A stretch of DNA of 64,000 nucleotides from Pinirhizobacter sp036499745 (GTDB lineage Bacteria > Pseudomonadota > Gammaproteobacteria > Xanthomonadales > Rhodanobacteraceae). Numbering within the stretch: position 1 is the stretch's first letter; every line of letters begins with the position of its first letter. Positions 43,898 to 52,537 of this stretch are shown here, one piece after another. The translations under genes were made by a program, and so were the position numbers. The notes below the pieces were generated by a model that did not search any database, was not told the DNA's origin, and worked only from the letters and a program-made list of their open reading frames with translations. The stretch is taken from contig NZ_DASYDG010000002.1 of assembly GCF_036499745.1 (NCBI RefSeq), positions 1-64,000 on the forward strand. Reading direction: 5' to 3'.

Positions 43898-45750
43898 CGT
43901 TGCTTGCGCTCCCGGAAACGGAAATGCCGCGACGCCTCGCGTGCCGAACGCAAGCGGTGCGCATGGGCGGCCAGGAGGTCGCCACGCGTGATGATACCCA
44001 GCATTTTCATCGGAACGCGCGGGTCGACGACGATGAGCCGCCCCACCCCGGCTTCCACCATGTGGTCGGCGGCTTCGCGCAGCGAGTGATCCGCACGCAC
44101 CACCAGCGGTGGACGCCGCAACAACGTGTCCAGCGTCACTTCGTCTGGCCGCGCCGGATCGAACAGGTCGCGCCGCGTGAGCACGCCCAGTAGTTCGCCC
44201 CCCTGGTTACCAAGGATGGGGAAGCCCTGGTGCGAGGCCTTCTTGCCACCGGTGGCAAGCCATTGGCGGACTTCACCCAATGTCTGGCCGGCCTTGAGAC
44301 TCACTACATCGCGTGAGCAGGCGTCGCCCACATGAACCTGGTCCAGGAAGTCGGCGCTGTATTCCGACGGCACACGTACGCCGCGACGCACGATCTTCTC
44401 GGTCATGATGGTGTTGCGCATCATCAGCCCGGATACCAGGAAGGCCGCGGCGCATCCACCGAGCAAGGGCAGCAGGCCATGGGTCTGCTGGGTGGTTTCG
44501 AACGAAAACACCACGGCAGTAAGGAACGCCCGCGATGCACCGGCGAACATCGCGGCCATGCAGACGAGGGCTGCCAGTTTCGGATCCACGCCCAGCCACG
44601 GCACATAGGTGGCAAGCGCGATGCCTATCGCACCGCCCAGTGCACCACCGATGGTGAACAGTGGCGCCAGCGTGCCACCGGATGTACCACTGCCCAGCGC
44701 CACCGACCACGACAGCAGTTTCATCAGGCAAAGCGCGAGCATGGCGCCCATGCCGATGCCGCCGCTGAGCACCAGGGAAATGTTGTCGTAGCCCACGCCG
44801 AGCGTGCGCGGCATGAAATAGCCCACGATACCCACCACCAGTCCGCCGATGGCCGGCCACCACATCCAGTGGATGGGCAGGCGCTCGAAGGCATCCTCGA
44901 TGCCATAGGAAAGGCGTGTAACGCCCACGCTCGCCACGCCCACCAGCGCGCCGAGCGCGACATAGGTGGCAAGTGCGACGAGGCTGGCCGACTGCACGGT
45001 CGGCATGGGGAATACCGCGCCCGCGCCGTCGAAGTACACGTGCATGCCCGCGCCCACCATGGCGGCCAGGGCCACCGGGATCAGCGAACGGGCGCGGCGT
45101 TCGAACAACAGCAATTCCACCGCCAGCAGTACGGCCGCCACGGGCGCGGCGAACACCGCCGCCATACCGGCTGCGGCACCCGCGGCAAGCAGTGTCTTGC
45201 GTTCGTCGGCGGTGACATGCAGCCATTGGCCAAGCAGCGAACCGAGCGCACCGCCAGTGGCGATGATCGGGCCTTCCGCACCGAACGGGCCGCCGGTGCC
45301 GATGGCCACCGCGGACGACACCGGCTTCAACCAGGTGATGATCGGCGGGATGCGGCTGTCGTTGCGCAGCACCTGCTCCATGGCTTCGGGAATGCCGTGG
45401 CCGCGAATGGCGCGTGAGCCGAAACGCGCCATCAAACCCACCACCAGGCCGCCCAGCACCGGTATGCCGATAGCCCATACACCAAGGGTGTTATGGGCGG
45501 GGCTGGTGAAGTCGGTGCTGATGCGCCCGTAGTAAACCAGGTTGGTGACCAGGCCGATCAGCCCGGTAAGCCACTGGGCCACCAGCGCCACCAGGGCCGC
45601 CAAGACGATGCCCGTACCGGCGATCCAGGCCACACGCCAGTCCAGCGGCCGGAACTGGCGCGGCATGTGAGCAGCAGCAAGGGTCGGATCCAGCGACGGG
45701 GCGAGCGGAACCGCCGCACGGGTGTGCGGACCGGGTGGAAATTCAGTCAT
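43894..45750 (-). CDS. CLC-type chloride channel/antiporter with CBS pair
   Basis: A 618-residue membrane protein. CLC signatures: GHGIPEA (117-123), GPFGAEGP with gating E159, and GSGTSGGTLAP. About ten to twelve membrane helices are followed by two CBS domains (about residues 470-600), which bind adenine nucleotides in related proteins. The first motif has His in place of the usual Ser of GSGIP, which is the selectivity-filter position, so ion preference may differ from chloride. First gene of a four-gene coupled operon. Confidence 0.9.
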   Translation of the reverse strand: MTEFPPGPHTRAAVPLAPSLDPTLAAAHMPRQFRPLDWRVAWIAGTGIVLAALVALVAQWLTGLIGLVTNLVYYGRISTDFTSPAHNTLGVWAIGIPVLGGLVVGLMARFGSRAIRGHGIPEAMEQVLRNDSRIPPIITWLKPVSSAVAIGTGGPFGAEGPIIATGGALGSLLGQWLHVTADERKTLLAAGAAAGMAAVFAAPVAAVLLAVELLLFERRARSLIPVALAAMVGAGMHVYFDGAGAVFPMPTVQSASLVALATYVALGALVGVASVGVTRLSYGIEDAFERLPIHWMWWPAIGGLVVGIVGYFMPRTLGVGYDNISLVLSGGIGMGAMLALCLMKLLSWSVALGSGTSGGTLAPLFTIGGALGGAIGIALATYVPWLGVDPKLAALVCMAAMFAGASRAFLTAVVFSFETTQQTHGLLPLLGGCAAAFLVSGLMMRNTIMTEKIVRRGVRVPSEYSADFLDQVHVGDACSRDVVSLKAGQTLGEVRQWLATGGKKASHQGFPILGNQGGELLGVLTRRDLFDPARPDEVTLDTLLRRPPLVVRADHSLREAADHMVEAGVGRLIVVDPRVPMKMLGIITRGDLLAAHAHRLRSAREASRHFRFRERKQR

Positions 45751-45840
45751 GAGGGGAAAACCGGAGATGTCAGCCGCAGAAGGTTACGCGGATGCAGGCT
45801 CCGTAGCTGGCTGGAACTTAAACGGCGTTGCCGGGGGGAT

Positions 45841-45999
45841 TTATTGCAGCGCGCGAAGCGGCGCGAACATGATCGAGGCGAAACCACCCATGGTGGCCAT
45901 GCCCGCGACCAGCGCCCAGACCAGCACGATCAGCGCAACGCGGCCCAGGCCGCGGAAGGCGGCTGCGGTACGGTGAGCGGCGGCGTGAAGCGTGGTCAT
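45841..45999 (-). CDS. Small membrane protein (52 aa)
   Basis: A short frame from ATG 45999 to TAA 45841 encoding MTTLHAAAHRTAAAFRGLGR, then one membrane helix (VALIVLVWALVAGMATMGGF) and a short tail ending PLRALQ. No good ribosome-binding site, but the helix is well formed with a positive-inside N-terminus and the frame sits in an otherwise empty 400-base gap upstream of the CLC gene on the same strand. Confidence 0.45.
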   Translation of the reverse strand: MTTLHAAAHRTAAAFRGLGRVALIVLVWALVAGMATMGGFASIMFAPLRALQ

Positions 46000-46122
46000 G
46001 GGATTATTAGACGCCTGGGTACCTCACGCCGCAAGGCCCGGAAGGCATGGCCTCCTGACAGCCTGGAGCTGGTCGGCAGCGGCATCGGGCTTCTCACGCC
46101 GCCGGGATGAGCCAGACAAGAC

Positions 46123-46153
46123 AGGGGCCGGGTAAGCCCGGCCCCTGATTTTT
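46123..46153. terminator. Intrinsic terminator after the S53 peptidase gene
   Basis: Arms AGGGGCCGGG and CCCGGCCCCT with loop TAAG (46123-46146). A GATTTTT tract follows on the plus strand; on the minus strand, where the peptidase gene ends 14 bases away, the tail is weaker (TGTCTTGTCT). It may work in both directions. Confidence 0.6.
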
Positions 46154-46159
46154 CCCAAC

Positions 46160-49100
46160 CTAGAGTGACGCGCTGGTGCTGGTCACGACTAGGCGCCTGC
46201 CGCCCTGGATGCGACCGGCCTGCACGACCTGCCCAGCCGGCACCACTACCGCCTTGCCAAAGGCATCGGCGACCTTGGTGGACTGGAAGTTCGTGCCCGT
46301 TCCCTGCCAGTCGACCAGCTTGCCTGCTGCGTTCTGGAACAGAAGATCGGCCACGCCGTCGCCGTCGTAGTCGGCGATTGATACCAGGTTCAGACCCGCC
46401 GGCACGGCCTTGGCTTTCTGTGTAACCACCTTGAACCCGCTCAAGGTCCACCAGGCCACCTGGCTGGTGGTCGGGTCAGACCAGATCAGGTCCGTGGTGC
46501 CATCGCCGTTGACATCGGCCGTGCCAAACAGCGAGAAGCCCGCCGGGTGGTCGGCCAGGCGATGCGCAACGTAACCGCCTTGCTGGTTGCTGATCCACAG
46601 ATTCACGCTGTTATCGCTTGGGCTTGTCCAGACGATATCGCTGTAGCCGTCGTTATTGGTGTCGGCGAGCGTCGGCGTGGCGCCTTCGATACCGTCGACC
46701 GGTGCGGACACGTTGGTCACGATGATGTCGTTCAACGTGGTCTGGTCAAGATCCAGCGTCCACCAGTACAGCTGGGAACTCTGCGTATCGAAGAACAACA
46801 GCTTTTGGTTGCCACTGGCATCGTTGACGCCGCCACCGATGAGCTTCCATGTCGTCGGCACGGGATTGGACACGGTAAACGGGAAGAACCCGCCATTGGC
46901 CGTGGACACCCAAACGTGCAGCCTGTTGTCCGGCTCCACCAGTACCACCTCGCCGGACTTCAGTGACAAAACATCCAGGCCCGGCACGAAATCACCCACC
47001 GCGCCGACCGAAGCGCCCACATCCGTCGGTTGCGTTACTTCGTAAAGCTCAACGGCGCCTTTCATGGCAATGCTGCGCAACTGGCCCTTTACCGGATCCA
47101 TCGTGATCACGTCGCTATAGCCATCATTGGTGAAGACATCCCCCAGCGAAAGGAAATCGTACGGCACGGTGTACCCGCGCTTGTACGGTGCTGCATAAGC
47201 TGCCACCGCATCGGCGAAATTCGCCGCGTTGATCGAACCCAGGCCCGTGGCAAGGCTATAACCCGGATTGGTCTTCCATGCCGGCACCAGCTTCTGGCTG
47301 GTCGGATTGCCACCGTCGACGATGCCGAAAGTGTTGCCGAGGTTCCGGCCACTATCGCAATTCACCGAGCCGGACCAGCACGGCTGCACGATGTCACCTT
47401 CGGTAACATTGTTGAACACGCAGGCACTACCGACACCGGCGCCGTTGGTGGAATTGCAATCGGTCACGTCCTTGGCATTGGGTGATCCCACCGTGCCGAA
47501 CTCGCGCGCGGCAATGGTGTAGACGGCCGGCAGGATATTGCCGCTGCGCTCGCCGGCTACCTGGTTTACCAGGGCCTGCACGCCAGCCATGGCCGGTGCC
47601 GCGAATGAAGTGCCGCCGGCACTGTTGGCGAACACGTTGTCCGGGTTGGTGAAGTCGCAGGCCGTACCGCCTTCGTTGGCGTCGGACATGCAGAACACCA
47701 AAGCATGGCTGAAAATCCCGTTCGCCGAGAACAGGGAAATATCAGGCAAGGTGCGCGAGGTGTGGTTGAAGGAACCATAGATGCCCACCTGCGATTCGGG
47801 TTGGGCGAACAACGTGCTGGCACCACCGCCACCGCCGCCTATCTGCAGGAAGTCCTCGCCACGACCGACGCTGTCGTTACAGGCGGTCACGCCATCCTTG
47901 TAGCCGAGCAGCGTGTACAGGTGGCTGGATGCGCAGCTGTTGTTCCAGGCCATTTCAGGGATATAGCTGATCGCCGACTGGTACAGCGGCAGGTTGCTGC
48001 TGGTCCAGTAGTCGGCAAGGTGGTCGCGGTCGTTGAAATCGGTGCCGCCCACGGCCACGGCCGAGGTCGATGCCGCCATGCCGTTCACTTCCGCACCACC
48101 CTGGGATGCGAACAAGCCGCCCTGATCGCATTGGGTGGAACCGCCATCACCGGTGGAGACGAACACCGTCACGCCTTCAGCCGCGGCTTCCGACCAGAAG
48201 ATGTCGGCAAGGCCGGCATCGCCTTCATCGGCCATCTCGCACGAACCGTAGCTCAGGCTCCAGATGGTCGGGGCTGGCAAACCACCCTGCCCGGTGCCGC
48301 CGAGCAACTCGGCAGCGGCGGTGAAGGCGCCGAAGGTAGCGCCGAGCGCGTTTATGTTGTCGGCGCACGAAGCCAGCAGGATGTTCGCATCGGGTGCTGC
48401 AGCGCCGGCCCACTCCGCGTCGAGTGCTGCCTCGCCCTCGTCCCCATTGATGCCTGGATCGGCGCACACGTCGCCGTGGCCGTCGCCCGGATGCACATAC
48501 GCCACCACGCCTGTCGCGTCGGCGGGCAGGAAGGCCTTGCGGAAGTTCGCCACGTCCTGCGGCTGCACGTTGGTGCGTTCGAGCACGGCCACGGTCTGGC
48601 CGGCGCCACGAATGGGTGTGCCACGGCCCCACAGGCCATTGACGTTATAGACCTCGTTGAAGTCCGCCGGCACCATGTCATAGGTGGTGTTCGGATCCAC
48701 CGTGCCCGGTGGCACCGTGAACTGCGGCGCCACCTTCGATGCCGCCTTACCCCACTTGCCGGTTTTCCGATTGAGCGCCAGTTTGCCGATCGCCGTGTGC
48801 TGGGGCTTGGGGAAGAAGTTATGCAGCGATGCCACGCCCTTCACTACAGGCGTCAGAGCCGCCGGGATCTGTTGCTCGGAACTGTTGGCGAAATGTTCCT
48901 CGCCGTCCACCGTGTACCTGTGCAGGCTGGTATGGAAGGCCTTGTTCAACGCGGCCGGGGTACCTGAAAAGAACACCATCATGCGGTCGGGCGTGGCCCT
49001 GGTCACCTTCAGGCCCTGTGATGACAACCACTGTGTCACCTTCGATACATCCTCTGTCGCCGGCCCGAACTTCTCGCCGATCTGCTCTTCGCTCAGCCAG

Positions 49101-49438
49101 TGATGGAAATTCGGCGAAGCCGGGTTATTAAGGTCATGCAGGTAGCTGCGGAACGCCTTTTCCCGATCATCGCTGCGTTTCAGGACCAGGGTGATATTAC
49201 TGATCGCCTGGTTGGCCGGTAGCGCGCCCTGATCGTATTTCGCCAGCGCCTGGCGGGGCATGGAACCGGGCACGCGTGCCAGGCTGGTGTTGTCGATGCT
49301 TTTGGTGAGCTGCGGCGTGGCCACTTTCGCCAATGTGTGCGCGGTGATGTCGAACGTCTTTGCCTGCGTCGCCGGAATCAGCGCGCAACTTGTCGTCAGG
49401 CCCGCTATTGCGAGCCAGATGCTTGCCCTGCGTGACAT
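46160..49438 (-). CDS. Sedolisin (S53) peptidase with C-terminal FG-GAP repeats
   Basis: A 1092-residue secreted acid serine-carboxyl peptidase. Order: signal peptide (1-26), pro-kumamolisin activation domain (about 60-205), S53 catalytic domain (about 255-740) with E336 and D340 (GDEGEAALDAEW), oxyanion D431 (VSTGDGG) and S611 (GGTSFAAPAMAG), then FG-GAP/VCBS-type repeats to the end (NDGYSDIVWTSPSD, DVNGDGTTDLIWSD, DYDGDGVADLLFQN). The pro-domain must be cleaved for activity. The repeat tail, shaped like a beta-propeller with Ca-binding loops, may attach the enzyme to a surface or substrate. Confidence 0.93.
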   Translation of the reverse strand: MSRRASIWLAIAGLTTSCALIPATQAKTFDITAHTLAKVATPQLTKSIDNTSLARVPGSMPRQALAKYDQGALPANQAISNITLVLKRSDDREKAFRSYLHDLNNPASPNFHHWLSEEQIGEKFGPATEDVSKVTQWLSSQGLKVTRATPDRMMVFFSGTPAALNKAFHTSLHRYTVDGEEHFANSSEQQIPAALTPVVKGVASLHNFFPKPQHTAIGKLALNRKTGKWGKAASKVAPQFTVPPGTVDPNTTYDMVPADFNEVYNVNGLWGRGTPIRGAGQTVAVLERTNVQPQDVANFRKAFLPADATGVVAYVHPGDGHGDVCADPGINGDEGEAALDAEWAGAAAPDANILLASCADNINALGATFGAFTAAAELLGGTGQGGLPAPTIWSLSYGSCEMADEGDAGLADIFWSEAAAEGVTVFVSTGDGGSTQCDQGGLFASQGGAEVNGMAASTSAVAVGGTDFNDRDHLADYWTSSNLPLYQSAISYIPEMAWNNSCASSHLYTLLGYKDGVTACNDSVGRGEDFLQIGGGGGGASTLFAQPESQVGIYGSFNHTSRTLPDISLFSANGIFSHALVFCMSDANEGGTACDFTNPDNVFANSAGGTSFAAPAMAGVQALVNQVAGERSGNILPAVYTIAAREFGTVGSPNAKDVTDCNSTNGAGVGSACVFNNVTEGDIVQPCWSGSVNCDSGRNLGNTFGIVDGGNPTSQKLVPAWKTNPGYSLATGLGSINAANFADAVAAYAAPYKRGYTVPYDFLSLGDVFTNDGYSDVITMDPVKGQLRSIAMKGAVELYEVTQPTDVGASVGAVGDFVPGLDVLSLKSGEVVLVEPDNRLHVWVSTANGGFFPFTVSNPVPTTWKLIGGGVNDASGNQKLLFFDTQSSQLYWWTLDLDQTTLNDIIVTNVSAPVDGIEGATPTLADTNNDGYSDIVWTSPSDNSVNLWISNQQGGYVAHRLADHPAGFSLFGTADVNGDGTTDLIWSDPTTSQVAWWTLSGFKVVTQKAKAVPAGLNLVSIADYDGDGVADLLFQNAAGKLVDWQGTGTNFQSTKVADAFGKAVVVPAGQVVQAGRIQGGRRLVVTSTSASL

Positions 49439-49580
49439 GGAGGATCTCCCTAAGCGTTGGATGGATACAACACCTGAGCCCCCCGAAAGGCTCCCCCTGG
49501 CACTGCAAGCACGGGGCGTTCAGTGCACTGCACTATCCGCCGATCGTCGGGAAGAAACATGAGCCAGTTCTCATTTGAAC

Positions 49581-49596
49581 GTTTAGACGTCCAAAC
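49581..49596. promoter_or_regulatory. ACGT-centred palindrome resembling a met box
   Basis: GTTTAGACGTCCAAAC, 14 of 16 bases palindromic, with AGACGTCC differing by one base from the MetJ box AGACGTCT. It is 143 bases before the S53 peptidase start. The regulator is unknown. Confidence 0.35.
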
Positions 49597-49640
49597 ATGC
49601 CGATGGTCATGGATGTAATTTCTTGCGCTTCCCGCCGCCC

Positions 49641-49751
49641 ATAAGGGGTCAGTGCTCAATAAGGGGTCAGAGTCATATCAATGTCACAACCAGCACACCT
49701 CACCAGGGACGTGGCAGTCCGTAGCGGCGATAAATGACTCTGACCCCTAAT
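49641..49751. repeat. REP-like element A (inverted GGGGTCAGAGTCA units)
   Basis: Units ATAAGGGGTCAG (49641) and ATAAGGGGTCAGAGTCAT (49659-49676) face ATGACTCTGACCCCTAAT (49734-49751). The last two are inverted repeats with one mismatch, enclosing 57 bases. No coding sequence inside. Confidence 0.8.
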
Positions 49752-50018
49752 GGTTGCTGTGTTGCACTGCATCGGAATTTTTTGCGAACTGTTTGGCAAA
49801 AAATGATGGTGCGAAGCCTTAATGTCTCATTTAGTGCGGTTTATCACGATTGAAACTTAATCGTCACGCCGGTGGCGTGGCTGCGTAACCTGGATTTCTT
49901 ACGTTGAATGTCTTGCGAGCCCGGGAGGGTGCCGCGGCATGCAATCACCCGTAACGCCGTCCCCACGGTGTGAACCCTCCCGTTGCCGCCTTCGTTCCCT
50001 ACCGGAGTCGTCCACGAC

Positions 50019-52535
50019 ATGTCTTCCCTGATCCTGCGCCGCGCCCTTCGCGTCGCCCTGTTCACCACGGTGGGGGCACTTGCCCTTCCAGCTTTCGCAC
50101 AAGACCAGTCAACTGCCGCCGACAATCAAACTCCCCCCGAGAAGAAAGCGACCTCGCTGGAGAACGTCGTTGTAACCGCGCGTTCGGGCGTGGATACCCG
50201 CACCAAAGCCGAAACAAGCTATTCCGTCACCACCATCGATGAGGACCGCCTGCGCATGCAGGCACCCACCAGCGTCACCGAAGCGGTGAAATCGGTTCCT
50301 GGCTTCTGGGTGGAAGCATCCGGCGGCGAGGCGAGCGGCAACATCCGCGCCCGCGGTATTCCCGTCGATGGCTACGGTTCGGTGACCCTGCTCGAAGATG
50401 GCATCCCCGTGCAGCACGACCCGGCCCTGGGCTACCTCAATGCCGACCAGGCCTTTCGCCTGGACGAGACCATCGAGCGCATCGAAGTGGTCCGTGGTGG
50501 CCCTTCGTCGGTGTTCTATTCCAACGCACCGGCCGGCGCGATCAACTTCATCCCCCGCAAGGTCGGCGATACCCCTGATGGCCTGATCAAGTACACGGTG
50601 GGCAACTATGGCCTGAACCGTGCCGATTTCTGGTATGGCACACCAGTGGGCCAGGGCTGGAAGCTTGGTGTCGGCGGCTTCTGGCGCGTCGACGACGGCA
50701 TCCGCCGCACGGGGTTCGACGCAGACAAGGGCGGCCAGTTGCGCGCCGTGCTGTCGAAGGAATTCGAAGGTGGCGACTTCAGCTTCGACGTCAAGCACCT
50801 GGACGACAAGGTGGCGCTGTACCTTGGCATCCCCATGCGCACCAACAGCAATGGCGACATCCGCGCCGTGCCTGGCTTCAACGGCAACTACGGCACCCTG
50901 GCCGGCCCCGAAACCGAGCACCTGGTGCTGCGCGAGGGCGATGGCAGCCCGTACGACTTCGACAATAGCGAAGGCACGCACGTCAAGCGCACCCAGTACA
51001 CGGCCAAGTTCAACCTTGACCTGGGCGATGACTGGAAGCTTGCCGAGAGCCTTCGCTACAGCGACACCGATACCACGCGCAACGGCGTGTTCCCCAATGC
51101 ACTGCAAAGCGCAAGCTCGTTCCTTACCGATTCGAACAACCTCAAGCAGCTCGCTGGTTACCCGGGCGCCACCGCCCTGCAGTTCCGTTACCACGACAAC
51201 GGCCAGGTGTTCGACACCGCCAACCAGAACGGCAATGGCCTGGTGGTGCTCGGTGGCGCACGCGGCGTGACCATGCCGGTAAAGGAACTGATCAACGACA
51301 CGCGCCTGCTTCGCAAGTTCGAGTTCGGCGACCAGACGCACGACATCAGCCTGGGCTACTACCTGGCCAACTTCAGCCAGCGCTTTGACCGTTATTCCTC
51401 CACGGTGCTGCTCGACGCACAGAATAACGCCCGCGTACTCGACCTTATCGCGCTCAATGCCGCCGGCGCCCCGGTGGGCACGCTCACCGAAGACGGCATC
51501 TACCGCAATGGTTACGAGTGGGAGCACGCCAACGGGCGATCCTCGACCAACGCCTTCTACGCGTCGGACGAATGGCAGGTAACGGACAAGCTGCGCATCG
51601 ATGGTGGTGCGCGTTGGGAGAAGGTGAACACCAAGGGCTACACGGAGCTGAAACAGACCGTGAACCTGGGTACCCTTGCCGATTCGAACATTTCCACCGG
51701 CAACGGCAACTACGCCCACTACGACCACAGCTTCCACAAGCTTGGCTGGACGCTCGGCGCCAACTACCAGTTCGACGAGCACCAGGGCCTGTTCGCCCGC
51801 TATACGTCGACCTTCCGCCTGCCGTCGTTGAGCTCGTACATCACCAGCCCAACGGCCGTGCCGATCATCCAGACGATGAAGCTGGGCGAGGCGGGCTACA
51901 AGTACAGCGATCGTTACGTGGACCTCTACGCCACGGCCTTCGGCACCAAGTACAACGACGTGCAGTTCAGCAACTACGTCTTCGACCCGAACTCCCAGGC
52001 TTCCACCGCGCAAACGGGCTACGCCGATACCAAGACCTACGGCCTGGAACTGGAAGGCACGCTCTATCCCAGCAAGATGTTCGACGTGCAGTTCAACGCC
52101 ACCCTGCAGCAGCCGAAGTACAAGGGCCTGCGCTATACGGAAGTGGTGGCCGGCGCGCCGGTGCTGCGCGACTACGAGGACGACCAGCTGATCCGGGTGC
52201 CCAAGGTAAGCTATCGCATCGTGCCCGGCGTGAACCTGCTCGATGGCCGCCTGCGTTTGCAGGTGTCCTACGAATACGAAGGCAAGCGCTTCGTCGACAC
52301 CGCCAACTCCGTGGTATTGCCTTCGTACAAGACAGTAGGTTTCAGCGCCCGCTACGACTGGACGCCAGCCCTGTCGACATTCTTCTATGCGGATAACCTG
52401 AATAATTCACTCGGCCTGACCGAGGGCAACCCGCGCGCTGGCGAGTTGGCAAGCGCCGATGCCGGTGCCAATACCTTCATCGCCCGCCCGCTGTTGGGGC
52501 GTAGCTTCCGCCTTGCCGCCATGTACCGGTTCTGA
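50019..52535 (+). CDS. TonB-dependent receptor (CirA/Fec-type)
   Basis: An 838-residue outer-membrane receptor with a signal peptide (VALFTTVGALALPAFA), a TonB box near LENVVVTAR, a plug (about 55-180: IRARGIPVDGYGSVTLLEDG, then IERIEVVRGGPSSVFYSNAP) and a barrel ending in Phe. It is not related to the two sugar-type receptors beyond the fold. The ligand is unknown; no Fur box is evident upstream. The next gene starts two bases after its stop and encodes a PHP hydrolase, so ligand import and hydrolysis are probably linked. Confidence 0.92.
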   Translation: MSSLILRRALRVALFTTVGALALPAFAQDQSTAADNQTPPEKKATSLENVVVTARSGVDTRTKAETSYSVTTIDEDRLRMQAPTSVTEAVKSVPGFWVEASGGEASGNIRARGIPVDGYGSVTLLEDGIPVQHDPALGYLNADQAFRLDETIERIEVVRGGPSSVFYSNAPAGAINFIPRKVGDTPDGLIKYTVGNYGLNRADFWYGTPVGQGWKLGVGGFWRVDDGIRRTGFDADKGGQLRAVLSKEFEGGDFSFDVKHLDDKVALYLGIPMRTNSNGDIRAVPGFNGNYGTLAGPETEHLVLREGDGSPYDFDNSEGTHVKRTQYTAKFNLDLGDDWKLAESLRYSDTDTTRNGVFPNALQSASSFLTDSNNLKQLAGYPGATALQFRYHDNGQVFDTANQNGNGLVVLGGARGVTMPVKELINDTRLLRKFEFGDQTHDISLGYYLANFSQRFDRYSSTVLLDAQNNARVLDLIALNAAGAPVGTLTEDGIYRNGYEWEHANGRSSTNAFYASDEWQVTDKLRIDGGARWEKVNTKGYTELKQTVNLGTLADSNISTGNGNYAHYDHSFHKLGWTLGANYQFDEHQGLFARYTSTFRLPSLSSYITSPTAVPIIQTMKLGEAGYKYSDRYVDLYATAFGTKYNDVQFSNYVFDPNSQASTAQTGYADTKTYGLELEGTLYPSKMFDVQFNATLQQPKYKGLRYTEVVAGAPVLRDYEDDQLIRVPKVSYRIVPGVNLLDGRLRLQVSYEYEGKRFVDTANSVVLPSYKTVGFSARYDWTPALSTFFYADNLNNSLGLTEGNPRAGELASADAGANTFIARPLLGRSFRLAAMYRF

Positions 52536-52537
52536 CG

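Larger units (their letters stand above)
49439..50018. other. 580-base intergenic region between S53 peptidase and TonB receptor
   Basis: Holds a met-box-like palindrome (49581-49596), a REP-like element (49641-49751) and, from 49754 to 50018, the AT-richer upstream region of the TonB receptor. A short palindrome CACGCCGGTGGCGTG is at 49865-49879. No protein-like frame. Confidence 0.6.

Noticed and set aside
50109..52013. Minus-strand 634-codon frame inside the TonB receptor
   Set aside because: Shadow of the receptor coding sequence; low-complexity composition.
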